Below are positions 12,001 through 23,608 of a DNA stretch of 48,374 bases, piece by piece. The stretch is from Smittium mucronatum. Its lineage: Eukaryota > Kickxellomycota > Harpellomycetes > Harpellales > Legeriomycetaceae. The notes below the pieces were generated by a model. It saw nothing but the letters and a program-made list of their open reading frames with translations, had not been told where the DNA came from and did not search any database. Each line of letters starts with the position of its first letter. The stretch's first letter is position 1. Position numbers and translations under genes: made by a program. Location: the NCBI GenBank assembly GCA_001953115.1, contig LSSL01002334.1, positions 1 to 48,374 on the forward strand. The letters are read 5' to 3'.

Positions 12001-15000
12001 CAAAAGAGTGTTTTATTATATGATAGACCTCACAAATTACAATTCATCAAAGTTATAATGGCTTATAAGTCATCAATTAATTTCTTAATTTCTGTATCGG
12101 CTTTAATTTTTTTATTTCATTCAATATAAATTAATCTTTTAAAGATAATTTTTAATGTTTCATCTCAGTTTGGATAAAATTTCACTGAAAAAACGTTATC
12201 GGATACATAAATACCTCATTCATATTGGCGACTCCAAAAAAAGATATCGAGTAAATTTTTTTAATTTTTTTAATTTTTTAATATTTATTTTATAATTAAC
12301 TTTATTTTAAATTCAAATTTTAGAAATTTTATATTAGCGCTTTGTAATTTTTTATTTTTTTATATTCGAGATAATTTAATTTTAACTGATTTCGGTAAAT
12401 ATCACAGTTTGAATCTTTAAAAAATATTTTTTCTTCTAATTTTAAGTCTCAAAATGTTATGTCCTCTAATAAATTTAACAAAAATTTTAAATAGCCAAAT
12501 CTAAGATATCATGTATATATGTATCAAAGATAAGCCAATTTACATCTGGATAAATTCAAGCATTTAAATTATCATTTTTCTTGGCTTTATATTTAAATAT
12601 GTTTAAAATATTAGTTATTTAAAGCCTAATAAAATGGATTAAGTTTTAATTCTGCATCATAAACCTCATTAAATCAGCGATTTTTATAATTTTGTTGAAT
12701 AAACCCAAGCTAATACTATATGGTTGCTATTAATGACTTTTTTTCCAATTTATAGTGATTCGAAAATATTTTTATTTGATTTTTATTTATTAATAAATTA
12801 TAATGAAATCTGAAAAAAAAATCCAATCTTTGATTTTAAAATTTTTCACTACACAAGTCCTCGAATTTATTGAATTTTTTTTAAATTAAGACTTAATTAT
12901 ACTAAAAAAGGAAAAGATTGGGTGGATTTAAAATTTCAGAGAATCAAATTCTTGAAATAATAAAAATGCCTGAAGAAAAATAATTTTCCTTAATTGAGAA
13001 ATTTAGCCAGTCATTTTTTTAGTGATAAAGCAACAAATTTTTTAATAATAAACAAAATAGAGGCTAAATCTAGTTTCTTGTGGCTTTTTAGAGGTAAAAT
13101 GAAAAAATAATTGGTAAAATTTTCTCCAAAATAGCAAGAACTATTAAATTAATCCACTAGGTTTGATATCAAGGAAATAAAAATATTTGCTCAAAATCAT
13201 TTCACGACTCACGATTAATATTACAAAAATATATACAGTTCACAGAAAAAATCGACTATAAAATCTCAAAGAGAAAAAAAGGTTGGTATTCTTGACTTTA
13301 TAGAAGGATAAATGATAAAAAAATATTCTTGTGGAAAATACACTCAGAAAAACCCCTCAATCCTAGGTACTGTACAGCCGGATAACTTTTCATAAAATTA
13401 TTGAGGAATAAATTACAGAATGCATATAAAATATGAAACATATCGTAATTTTTACATAGTGGTACCAAATTACACTTTTATGCAATCTAATGAGATTTTA
13501 AAAACTTTTAGAGGAAAAAAATCAAACGAAATAAATTCTCCCAAATACGCAGTATTTCTACCAGTAAACATAAAATATCATTATAAACAACTGAGGAATT
13601 TAAAATACCTTATTTTTTTAGTTAAAAAAAACTCGTATCAAATAATATAACTATAAAATGATTTGATGGATTATTTGGTGTTTTTAAAATGGTTTTATAG
13701 GTATTCAAACCACAAGTTAGAAATTAAATTTTAATAAAAGACAATTTTAACTCCCGATACTTCTCTTGGAATTTCTGAAATCGAAGAAAATAACCGAATA
13801 AAAAATTTATTTCTATCTGCAGGCAATAAATAATGAAAATAGTCTATACATACAAGAATTATGGTCGATTTTTTTAAAAAGGGTATAAATGCATATTTTT
13901 GAGTAAAGTTATATCTTATTACAACATTTCTTGAAATGATAGACATATTAAGGATACATAATTGAAAAAGATGTAACGTGACTCAGTAGGAAAGAAATTA
14001 GGTAAAATCTCTACGATATTAACCGCAGCTAAATATGTCTATAGAGGCTTGAGATCTTGAAGAAAAAAAAATATCATAAACCGCCTTTTAAAAGAGAAAT
14101 TATACCTACTTTTTCATCCTTAAATACATCAAAAAAATTCTATAAAGATCTTTCCAAATAAATTTAGGTTAATTTATGGATGAGTAAGATATCATAAATT
14201 TTATGAGACGCTTCTTCAAATTATTTTCAATTATTAGAAAATTTACATAATTGTACAGTTATTTAATATAGTAGATATCGATTCTTGAAATTACACTACA
14301 AAATCAATTTAATACATAGGTAACAGTATTGTTTATTCATACGAAAAATGTGTTTAGTAAGGTTTAAATTTTTTTATTGGTTTGATTTATTTATTACGCT
14401 TTAATTCAACTTGAATTTTGCGAAAATTTAAATCAAAATTATATATAAAAAAACGATTTTTAATTTCTAAATTAAAAATATACTCATTAGAAGCTTTATG
14501 CATAAAAGATACGTTTAGCTTAGATGTTTTTAGTAAAAACTGTTTTTAGCTTTTATTTATTGGTATTAGTATGAGTATTTTTGCATAAAATCTAACAAAA
14601 AGTCGCATTTCAGAAGTTTTTTCATCAATTATTCAATAGAATTTATCGATTTTCACCTATTTTTAGGCATCAAACTTTAAAGCTTATTGTGAAAGTATAT
14701 AAATATTATTATAATAAACCAAAAATAATATCTAGTTTTTAAATTTCCAATTTTTGTGATAGAATTTCAAATTTTGAATACCATGTCTCACTTGTATGTC
14801 CGAAAGTACGAGAAAAAGAAAAGATCAATCTCATTGATTCATTTTATTCAAAAAATGAATCAAAATTTAATTTTTTTCAAGTGATTTAGGGTGTAATATG
14901 TAATTTATTGATTTTTAAACTTTTTTACAATAATATGCCATATTATGAATCATTTTGATAAAATTGAGATCAAAGATGGGATTAAAAGAAAATTAAATAT

Positions 15001-16433
15001 AAAGATTATTTAAATTGCGATATTTGAAAATATCTATTTTGGTTTAAATCATGATTATTTTTTATAAAATTATTGCATATTTTGCATTTAAATATTTTTT
15101 CAATCTTCAATATATTTTATCGATATAAAAATATGCCATATCCAAGATATGTAAAAATAAATTAAAATGGTGATATTTTCATCCTTATAATTCTTTTAAT
15201 GAAATTGATTAAAGAAGGCTATTTATCTATTCATAAAATATTTGGCATAAATTTAACTAAGCATATTTATAATTTCAAAATTAATATAGTTAAATTTATT
15301 TTTTATTAAATAATCCAAGAAATTCAAGTTTATTATTTATTAGATACACAGTTTTTATCAAAAGTGAACAAATTAGCAAAAAAATTTAAAAAAAACGGGG
15401 AAAATGTGCAAATACAGTTGGTTTTATAATTCATAAAACAAAATTGAAACATAATTCATATAAAAAAGATAAATTTATAATGAATAAAATTGACGCTATC
15501 GATAGTTACTGTTAAAATTCTAGTAGTTTTATTTTTGATTTGAAAACAAATCTAGATTTTTGAACACTCTGGAAATATAAATCCCCTAAAAAAATCCGAG
15601 TAATTAATATACCATAATATTATGAATGGTTATTAAAATCTGATAGTCTAAAAAATAATAGTATAAAAGCGTGTTTATTATTATAATTTTTTTCTTTTTG
15701 GGATTTGTTTTAAAGCTATCAAACATTAATTATTGTTTTGGAATTTAATTTAGAAAAATAATATATAATTTTACAGTTTTTTATTGGTCGTTATAATATA
15801 AATATCATCTAAACATCAATGAATTATCGATACAGTATATTTTTAAATTAGCTGAATTAGATATTTAATTATTTTCTGATATAGCGAATAGAATTTTGAT
15901 ATTTTTGAAATTAATTTCGGGAAAATACCCTTGTATTTATTCGAAATTTCAAACCAAAAATAAGGAAAAAAAGCGTTTTTTTGTATGAATACTCAATACA
16001 GAGCCTAAAAAAATTCTAAATATTTTTTTTTGTGAATTTTAGTAATAAGTTTATTTTTTAAAATCATAAAAAAATACTATTTCTCTTGATATTGATTTTT
16101 TTTCTTTCAAAATTTTAGATCGATTAAAAAAAATCTCCAATATTCAATATTAAAATGACTAATTGTAAGATTATTAAAATCAAAAATATGTTTTCAATTT
16201 TCTAAATATAAACATACAGTTCTAATCAAACTTTTTATTTGGATAAATTTGGCCGAAAATTTTTTGGGTAAAAAATATTAGAAAAAAAAGGGTCTCTTAA
16301 TTAATTTTTTACCAATATATAATCATAAAGGGGGAAATATATTATTTTGGCAAGTTTATAATATTTTCTGTACCAAATTTTACTTTTTGATCTTATTTTA
16401 ATCAAAAATACGAATTATATATTCAATATATTA
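3012..16433. other. 13.4-kb AT-rich gene desert
   Basis: No gene supported. The open frames present are short, lack plausible splice partners and have the composition of the surroundings. Visible structure is limited to homopolymer A/T runs, a TA microsatellite near 8526-8542, three 9-nt units near 10327-10351, and three 8-nt ATTTTAAT units near 11601-11624. I see no rRNA, tRNA or transposase fragment. Confidence 0.5.
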
Positions 16434-16659
16434 CAGTAGCACCCCGCTTAAGTGAACACCCCCTTAATTGTACAAACGGTTTGCAATCCAATAATTTAAA
16501 TAGGATTTTTGATATTCAATAATATATAGTAAAATTTAATGTACTCAATCGGATGAAGATTATCAAATCGAAAAAATTATTGGATTACTGCAGTATCTCG
16601 CTTAAGTGTGAATTTTTTTAATCTGGATTAAATTTACGCACTTAAGCTTGGTACTACTG
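16434..16659. mobile_element. Pogo/Tc1-mariner-type miniature element with TA duplication and an internal third terminus
   Basis: A 226-bp element is flanked by TA at 16432-16433 and 16660-16661. The left end begins CAGTAGCACCCCGCTTAAGT. The reverse complement of the right end begins CAGTAGTACCAAGCTTAAGT. Ends of the form CAGTA with CGCTTAAG close behind are characteristic of pogo/Tigger-like elements. A third related terminus, CAGTATCTCGCTTAAGTG, starts at 16591 and forms a tight 69-bp foldback with the right end. Ahead of it, CAATCCAATAATTTA (16484-16498) is inverted at 16574-16590. No open frame is present, so it is non-autonomous. Confidence 0.8.
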
Positions 16660-16661
16660 TA

Positions 16662-19600
16662 TTTTGATAAATCCGTTAATCTGTTTTAAGTATATAAGGC
16701 TTATTATCACTTCTTATTATACAATAATACGTATAAATGCAATTAAAAGGTGATTAAATTCTGCCAGAATTTCAAACATACGATTTTCAATTAAGAATAG
16801 ATATTTTAAATAAATTTGGTGGAAATTATTTTGAATATTTTCGAGGAGTTTTATGGTTTATATCAGGGATTAATTCCCTCAAACTTGTTTCATACTTTGT
16901 AATTAGTTTATTAATAAAATAATTTCTAAATAAAAGCAATAAACTTTCTAATTTTGTAAAATATTTTACCCATTGAATAAATATTTAGGTAAAAAAGGAG
17001 TCTAGAATAGTACATTTTGACAAGATAGGGGTTTTTTTCTCCCGCCCCTCCTTTTTTTTTCTATCTATTAAATGCTGAATCGATATGGAATTTTTTTTTT
17101 TTTTTTCAGAGAAAGATGTTTCTTGTGTACATATATTTTTGAAATGTTTATATGTATATAAAAGGTACCTCCAATTATTGGTCTTATCACAAACTTAAAT
17201 TATGGATATTTAAGATAAATGTATTAAGTAATAATTTAAATTTATGTTTTAGTTATTAAAATATATATTTCAAGTGTCTGAAATATATGAGTTTAACTGT
17301 TTAACAGCGGATAAAAGATAAATTATATCCAACGAAACTTTTTAATCGTACCAATAAAATTAATCATCTAAAAATTGTATACCCATAAATTCTCCTAAAT
17401 ATACACGAATAAATGGTGAATTAAGCTGAAAATTGTGTTGTTATTTAGAAATATGAATCAATAAAATCAATAAAATCATTTATATTAGGTTTTTAACTGT
17501 ATAAATATAATTTTTATATGGACAAGTTGAATTCAGATATTTCATTGTAGGAGCTAGAATAAACTAATTATGAGACTCTACACCACACATAATCTAAATT
17601 AATATATTCATGTTCTAATTTTGGTATAAAATATCTAATTTATTCAAAACTAGATTATTTTCGCTCAAATAAACCAAATAAACGGTTTATTTTTGTAATT
17701 GGGTCAGATATGTGATGTGTATGAATTTATTGCATTTTTTTTTTGGAATTAACATAGTTAGGTTTTGGATACTTTATTATACTTGTTTACATCAGTTAAT
17801 ACTAAAAAGTTAAGGGTTTGATTTCAATGAATAATTTATTTTTGTGTTAAAGATTCTATATAAAACTTTTTGGGAAAAATCCTGTATTTACCCAAATTTC
17901 CAAATTTAGAATTAAGTAGAATTCCTTCAATAGCTAGCATTATTTTCCATCTTAGATATTATTATGCAATGAGTGAATAACGAATAAATGATATAATAAC
18001 AACTATTGTTATTGATATCATTAATTTTCACCCGTGCTAAGTAATCTTATGTAATATCAAAAATTAAAATAGTCGGATATATATTCAAAATTTGCGAAAT
18101 TTCTGGAAGTTAAAGACACTTTTAAAAAAAAATTGTTATTATGATTTTAGTTTAATATTTTGAAAAAAAAATATAAAAAATATTACTTTATTTAAAAATA
18201 ATTTTTAAACCCCACAAAAATTTATTTTGAGACCACTTTGTATAGAACCTTTACTATCATTGAATATGATTTAGTTGCAAAATTAACCGATAAACTTTAA
18301 ATCATAAATTTAAAAAATAAAAATAATTTTATATAGATTTTATAGCAATTTCAAGAGCTTTCAGCTTAATAATCATTCTATTATAAAAAGGTATTTTTAA
18401 ACCATTTTTTTCTAAAGATGTTACATTTTCTTCGGTTTTAGATTTATTTTATTATTCACCTATTTTTTCCCTTATACTTATTTGGACTGTAGCATATTTT
18501 TTAAAACCAGTATAAAAAAGCTATAATTTTTTCTGAGAATTCCGAAGAAGTTAAGTTTTTATAGCAGTATAAAGTTTGAAAGGGATGATAAAAGTCTTAC
18601 TCAACTTTATAGCACTATATTACCAGTATAAATTTTTTCTAAAGTCAAAAAATTATTACAGAACCCTCATTTTATTGTATTTTATTTACATTTAAATTAT
18701 CTAAAATCATTATTTTAAAGGTTTTAAATGAAGGATTTTTTTACAAGTTTTAACAGATCTTGTATTTATAGAGACACCTTTTTTTTTAATTTCAAACACG
18801 ATTTGGAGTAAAATATATTTTCAAAAAAAAAGAAGTTACAAATGTTAAAACCGACTCAATATTTTATATTATCAGGTGATTTTTTAAGAGATAATAATAT
18901 CTGATTGTATAATTTTTTTATTCTTTGAATTTGGCTACACTAAATGTGGTACAATTCAATTTCGCCCTAAACTACTTCTACAAGTGATAGTTTTTCCAAT
19001 AATGATTTATATTAATTACACAACTATCTATTTATTTGAAATTAATATTTGAGTTTATTAAATTAGAATTTCAACTATATAATGTTTTTGAGAAATGAAG
19101 TCCAAAGGTTTTCAACAAAAAATCTTCACGCTAGTTATATACCAAATTCGGAGATAATGGAGTTTGGAAAAAAAAATATTGTAAAAATTCGAAATCCATC
19201 TAAATGGAATTGAATACCAGAGTAATTGGAGGTAGAAATCGGAAAAAAATTCCTAATATATTCAATTTTGTATAAGCCACATAGATATCCATATATCTAT
19301 TAATTTCAAGTAATTTTGTGCGCAAATAATTTTTGACTTAGTAGGATGGTATTTTATCGATGAAAGTTGATAATTTTCACATATTTTAAATGGAAAAACG
19401 TTTAAAATTTCCATGCTTTGCACGAGATCTCACCAATACGCGCAATTTAAAACAATTTCAGCATTTTTATAGCATTTTTGAGCCAATATCTTGAGAATAT
19501 TACAAATTTTGCGCAAAATGCTGTTTCGGCTTTCATCAGGGGAAATAAATAAAAAAACCCCAATAAAATAATATTTTAATAAAAAAATGATTTCTAGTTT

Positions 19601-22600
19601 AAAACTGTTTTCATATACAATCATATTTTTAAAAATGGGTATGTAACTTTTACATAAAATGCTAAAAAGCTATGGAAACGATTTTATTTATAATAAAATT
19701 AAACACTATCTTATGGGAAATAAACTAAGATTTCATCTTTAAAGCAGGCTATTATTAAATATTATATAATTGAAATATAAGGTTAATTTCGCTTTATTTT
19801 TTGTGTTTTTTTCTTTTTTTAATGAAAATTCAAACGGATAACTTCTTATTTCTCATAAAAACCGAAAGAATCAAATTTAAAAGCATCTGCATATAAAAAG
19901 GTTCATTAAAGAAAAATAAGTATAGATAAATTATTTAAGTTTATTATATTCAATCTAGATAGTTGTTTAGAAATATAGTCGTTTTTATGCATAATTAAGA
20001 TAATTTTTATAATAAAATGCTAAATCCCTACAGCGCGACATCCCCTTTTAAATACTTATTTGTCTTCCAATTTTTTTTGTCAAATTTTTATTTATTTATC
20101 ACTTCAAGCTTATTATTATGAGCAAGTATTTTGTATAAATGCGAAAGTTTTTCACAACTGGAAATTTTTCAAATTCCCAATAGATTTTGTAAAAAGAATT
20201 AATGTTCCTGTTAATCTGCACTTTGAGCACATTGTTTAAATACATATACATCATATTTGAATTCTTAAATTAAGTTCAAAAATAATAACTTTTTAGAAAA
20301 TGAATAAACTAAATGGGAAATTCTGTGGTTTAAAAATTTGAAATTATTTTAACTTTGTGGAATTATATAGAGGATTTTCAGAATTAGGGATAAGTATATA
20401 CTCAAACAGATATATATTTTATTTCTAAAAATCATATTATACTCCATTTTTTGTAAAATGAATAGCACAATTTAGCTTTATAGTCGAATCGTTTTAAACA
20501 ATTTTTTGTGCTTGGATAGAAAACACCTACACCTTCTTGCAAATTTGTATTATTGCTGAAATGATTTTCTTCTAGTGCGATAAATCTCGCTATTTTAAGT
20601 TTCATCCTTTCACTTTCTGGTAAATAGAAATTTGGCACTTTCAAACAAGATAATATATGAAAATTTTTGTAGGAAGTGAAATCGCTTAAAAGTTGTCTGA
20701 AAAAGTTTTGTAATTTGCACATAATCTTTTAGCAGATATAAAAGTATGATAACATTTTATTTGTGCTGAATATGGGAAGTTTTTTTTCACAATTAATTAG
20801 TTTTGTATTGTACATTATCGGCTATCAAAATTTCGGTAAAATTTCAGATCAACTATCGATAGATGAGCATTTAAAGTTCTCGAATAAAAAAGTGTAAGCA
20901 TCTTTGTTTTAATTCTCTACTATGATATATTTGCTAGTGGAAAATGATTCTGATTTATTTTCGAACATCCAATGACTATAATAGAGTACCTGAAATTGAT
21001 AAGCTTGTAAGGGACATTTAAATTATATTTTTGTAATATCTACGCCTTATTACAGATGAAATTGATGTAAAAGATAATGAAAACTCGTTTGATGACTCTT
21101 CAAATGTGAGGGTTTCTTTTTTCCTCGTCTATTCCAGGAATTTTATTTCTAACCGTTTCAAATGCTATTTCTTTTGTTGAGAAAGTCTAATTTCCCACTT
21201 TTTAATATTACTCTATAAGTTATAAGCCTACTTATGAATCAAACCAAACACCTTCCTCTCCACCATTTTACCATTCCAAATGGTTTTGGGGATTCGAATC
21301 GACGAAAAATTCTACGAATTCTCCACCTTTTTTCTTTTTTTCTAATGATGAAAAATAGCTTTGTGAAGTACAATCTTCAGGGTGCAAATTTTCGAAATGT
21401 CATCTTATCTTTTTTATTATATTCCTGATTCTGTTTTGTAACTAAATTCATATTTATAAGTATTTTTACTTGAATAATAAATAACTTTAAATTCGATTTT
21501 TGTGTTTTATATGACTATTTTTTTAGTGAAATTTGATATTTCGGAAGCAAATTCATTTTCAAACTGTCTAATTTTTCTCCCCATTCCCAATCTTTGCGAA
21601 ATACAACGAATACTGAAGTAAAGGAGTAGTAGTCTGATATTTTCAAATCCTTTTCACTTGGTATATGCTTTCATTTATGCTCATAATTGAAATTCTATAC
21701 GCTTAATATTTTACTATATTAAGTTTTTAATTGTTAGCGGTTTTAATGTATAAACAATTCAATAAAAAAACAAATTAGGCAAAAGAATTCATTAAAATTT
21801 AAATGAGCTAAATTTTCAAATTTGTTTTAGTGAAATTGGGTAAAATTTAAATCTGTGCAAATAAGAGTGATTGTAAGTGGATTCGCTTTAATTTGAATTA
21901 TTATTTGTAAAGGCGCGGAAATATGTATTTCGTCCTTTTATTAATCTGTAGATTTGATATTTAAAAATAACAGGTAAAATGTCCTGTAGGTCTTAAATTC
22001 TGACACCACGGTGGTCGAATAATGCTCATAATAGACGAAGCCGACATAACTGGTCGGAATTTATTGGTTAGTTTTATTTGTTTTCCTTTTCTGAAATGGA
22101 TTTTGATGTAAAATTGTATTTTAATTGGCAAAGTATACAAACCATATTAATTAGTGTTTGATCTAAAAATATAACCAATAGAATATTTACATATGTTAAG
22201 TCGTTATTATTGGCTATTTCAGGCAGCCAAGACAATAGTATGCTAAGGAGTATTTTTAATAGCCAATATAAATTCTCACAGAATCAATAATGGTGCGGAG
22301 AATTTGTATGAACTAAGGCATTAGACAGGTTATTGGCAGATTTTTTGGAGTAGCGCTGATTTAAAAAAATACACAATTCGGTTTCGGCTCCATTATTGCT
22401 ATATTAAAGGAAGGAAGCTGCATTTTATAACTCGAAATTTCTTTTGTGATTGTCTTATTTGTATACTTTAAATACTTATCCCCATCTTATTCAGAGTTTA
22501 GAAAAAAATTCCAGAGAAATATCGATTCGACCGAATTTTCTTAAGCGAAAAGCATTCCAATTGGCAGCAATTTTCAAAAAATATAAATATACGCATCATT

Positions 22601-22704
22601 TCCCCCAAAAATTTCCCTTAAATTCTCATTTTTAGCATTCTTTTTTAAAAAGATAAGCGCCTCTTGAAAGAATTTTGGATTTTTTCTCACAAAATAGACT
22701 AAAT
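16662..22704. other. 6-kb AT-rich region without a supported gene
   Basis: Most of this stretch shows nothing beyond homopolymer runs. Near 18508-18632 the nonamer CAGTATAAA recurs three times at 57- and 59-nt intervals. Near 20772-21105 a plus-strand set of exon-like segments with splice signals can be seen, but no single reading frame joins them all. A minus-strand open frame of 96 residues at 20432-20722 has no recognisable domain and is probably chance. The 22000-22060 stretch is somewhat richer in G and C but carries no RNA gene I can identify. Confidence 0.4.
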
Positions 22705-23181
22705 ATGAATTGGATTTTTATTGCACTTGAAATGTACAGAAAGATACTTGGTCTTTTTGTAGAAATACATAACTTGATGCGGCCTATATCCAGCTCAATA
22801 ATAGATTATCTTGTGAATAATTATCCAGTATTTAGGCAGACAGCCGATTCCATTAGCATTCCTGTATTTACTTACCTAGTAGAGGTCCTGGTTATCCTCC
22901 TGTTACTCAACATCTTTTCTTCCGTCCTACATAGAATATCCAAACTCGTTTGGTTCCTATTTAATTTTGTCTTCTTTTGGGGCTTTTTCTTCGTTTTTGC
23001 ATACATGATCTATGGAATATACAAGGGTCAAATGTCAGGCACCAGCCCCAACCCAAAATACAGTAACTTTGGTACTGGTCAGTATGTCCCTGGTAGCGGG
23101 AATAATCAGGTCCCAATTCAAAACCCCGAGGAACTAGCTATGAATCTTTTGGAAGTTCTGAAAAGTCTAGCTAATCAATAA
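22705..23181 (+). CDS. Probable Apq12-family nuclear-envelope/ER membrane protein
   Basis: An uninterrupted frame of 158 codons; I use the ATG at 22705 because the frame upstream lacks another ATG. The protein has two adjacent hydrophobic segments at about 53-72 and 81-105, joined by a short basic linker (HRISK). The second is rich in Trp and Phe (LVWFLFNFVFFWGFF). A polar tail with Pro/Gly/Asn (109-140) and a short helix-like end follow. Two close membrane spans with an aromatic second span in a small protein match the Apq12 family, which acts in nuclear pore assembly and membrane homeostasis in fungi. The match is by pattern, not by a strong signature motif, so another small ER membrane protein is possible. 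An upstream coding exon cannot be excluded. GPI8 follows 427 bp downstream on the same strand. Confidence 0.5.
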   Translation: MNWIFIALEMYRKILGLFVEIHNLMRPISSSIIDYLVNNYPVFRQTADSISIPVFTYLVEVLVILLLLNIFSSVLHRISKLVWFLFNFVFFWGFFFVFAYMIYGIYKGQMSGTSPNPKYSNFGTGQYVPGSGNNQVPIQNPEELAMNLLEVLKSLANQ

Positions 23182-23608
23182 AAACGCTTTCTATAGTGTA
23201 CAGCCAATTCTCCTCTAAGAAACCCATATTTACTTTCCTTCGATGTTAGACTCGATCTGAAATATTGAAATGAACTATCCACTTCCAGCTTCTTTTGTAT
23301 CGATGTTTTGGCCTCCCTAATATAATTGGTCCTCATTGTTAAAATCTCCCATTTAGCTCACTATCCAATTATATTCTTATTTATATATTACCCAATAGAT
23401 TATTTATTTAACTCTATTTTCATATTTTTCCTATTTCGGTTATTTTGCATAAAAGTGGTTGAGAGGCTTTGTTTTCTAAATAAAGATTATCTATCTGTAT
23501 TTAAACCTCACAAGTGTACCCATTATTGCCTACTTTCTTGAATATATATCTAAGCTTTAGTCCACCATTTTTGCTCTTTAATATTTTGATGTGAATCAAT
23601 CTCCGACA
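23182..23608. other. Short intergenic between the Apq12-like gene and GPI8
   Basis: 427 bp with no further gene visible. It must hold the 3' end of the upstream gene and the GPI8 promoter. No distinct element can be named. Confidence 0.4.

Noticed and set aside
20432..20722. Minus-strand 96-codon frame in the gene desert
   Set aside because: No domain, no splice partners and typical AT-driven residue use; kept only as a note in the intergenic entry.
22320..22420. Possible small nuclear RNA because of an ATTTTTTGG Sm-like site
   Set aside because: No U1, U2, U4, U5 or U6 signature sequence is present around it, and a single T-run motif is expected by chance here.
22450..22635. Open frame upstream of the Apq12-like gene
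   Set aside because: It lacks an ATG start and any recognisable motif, and ends before the membrane protein.
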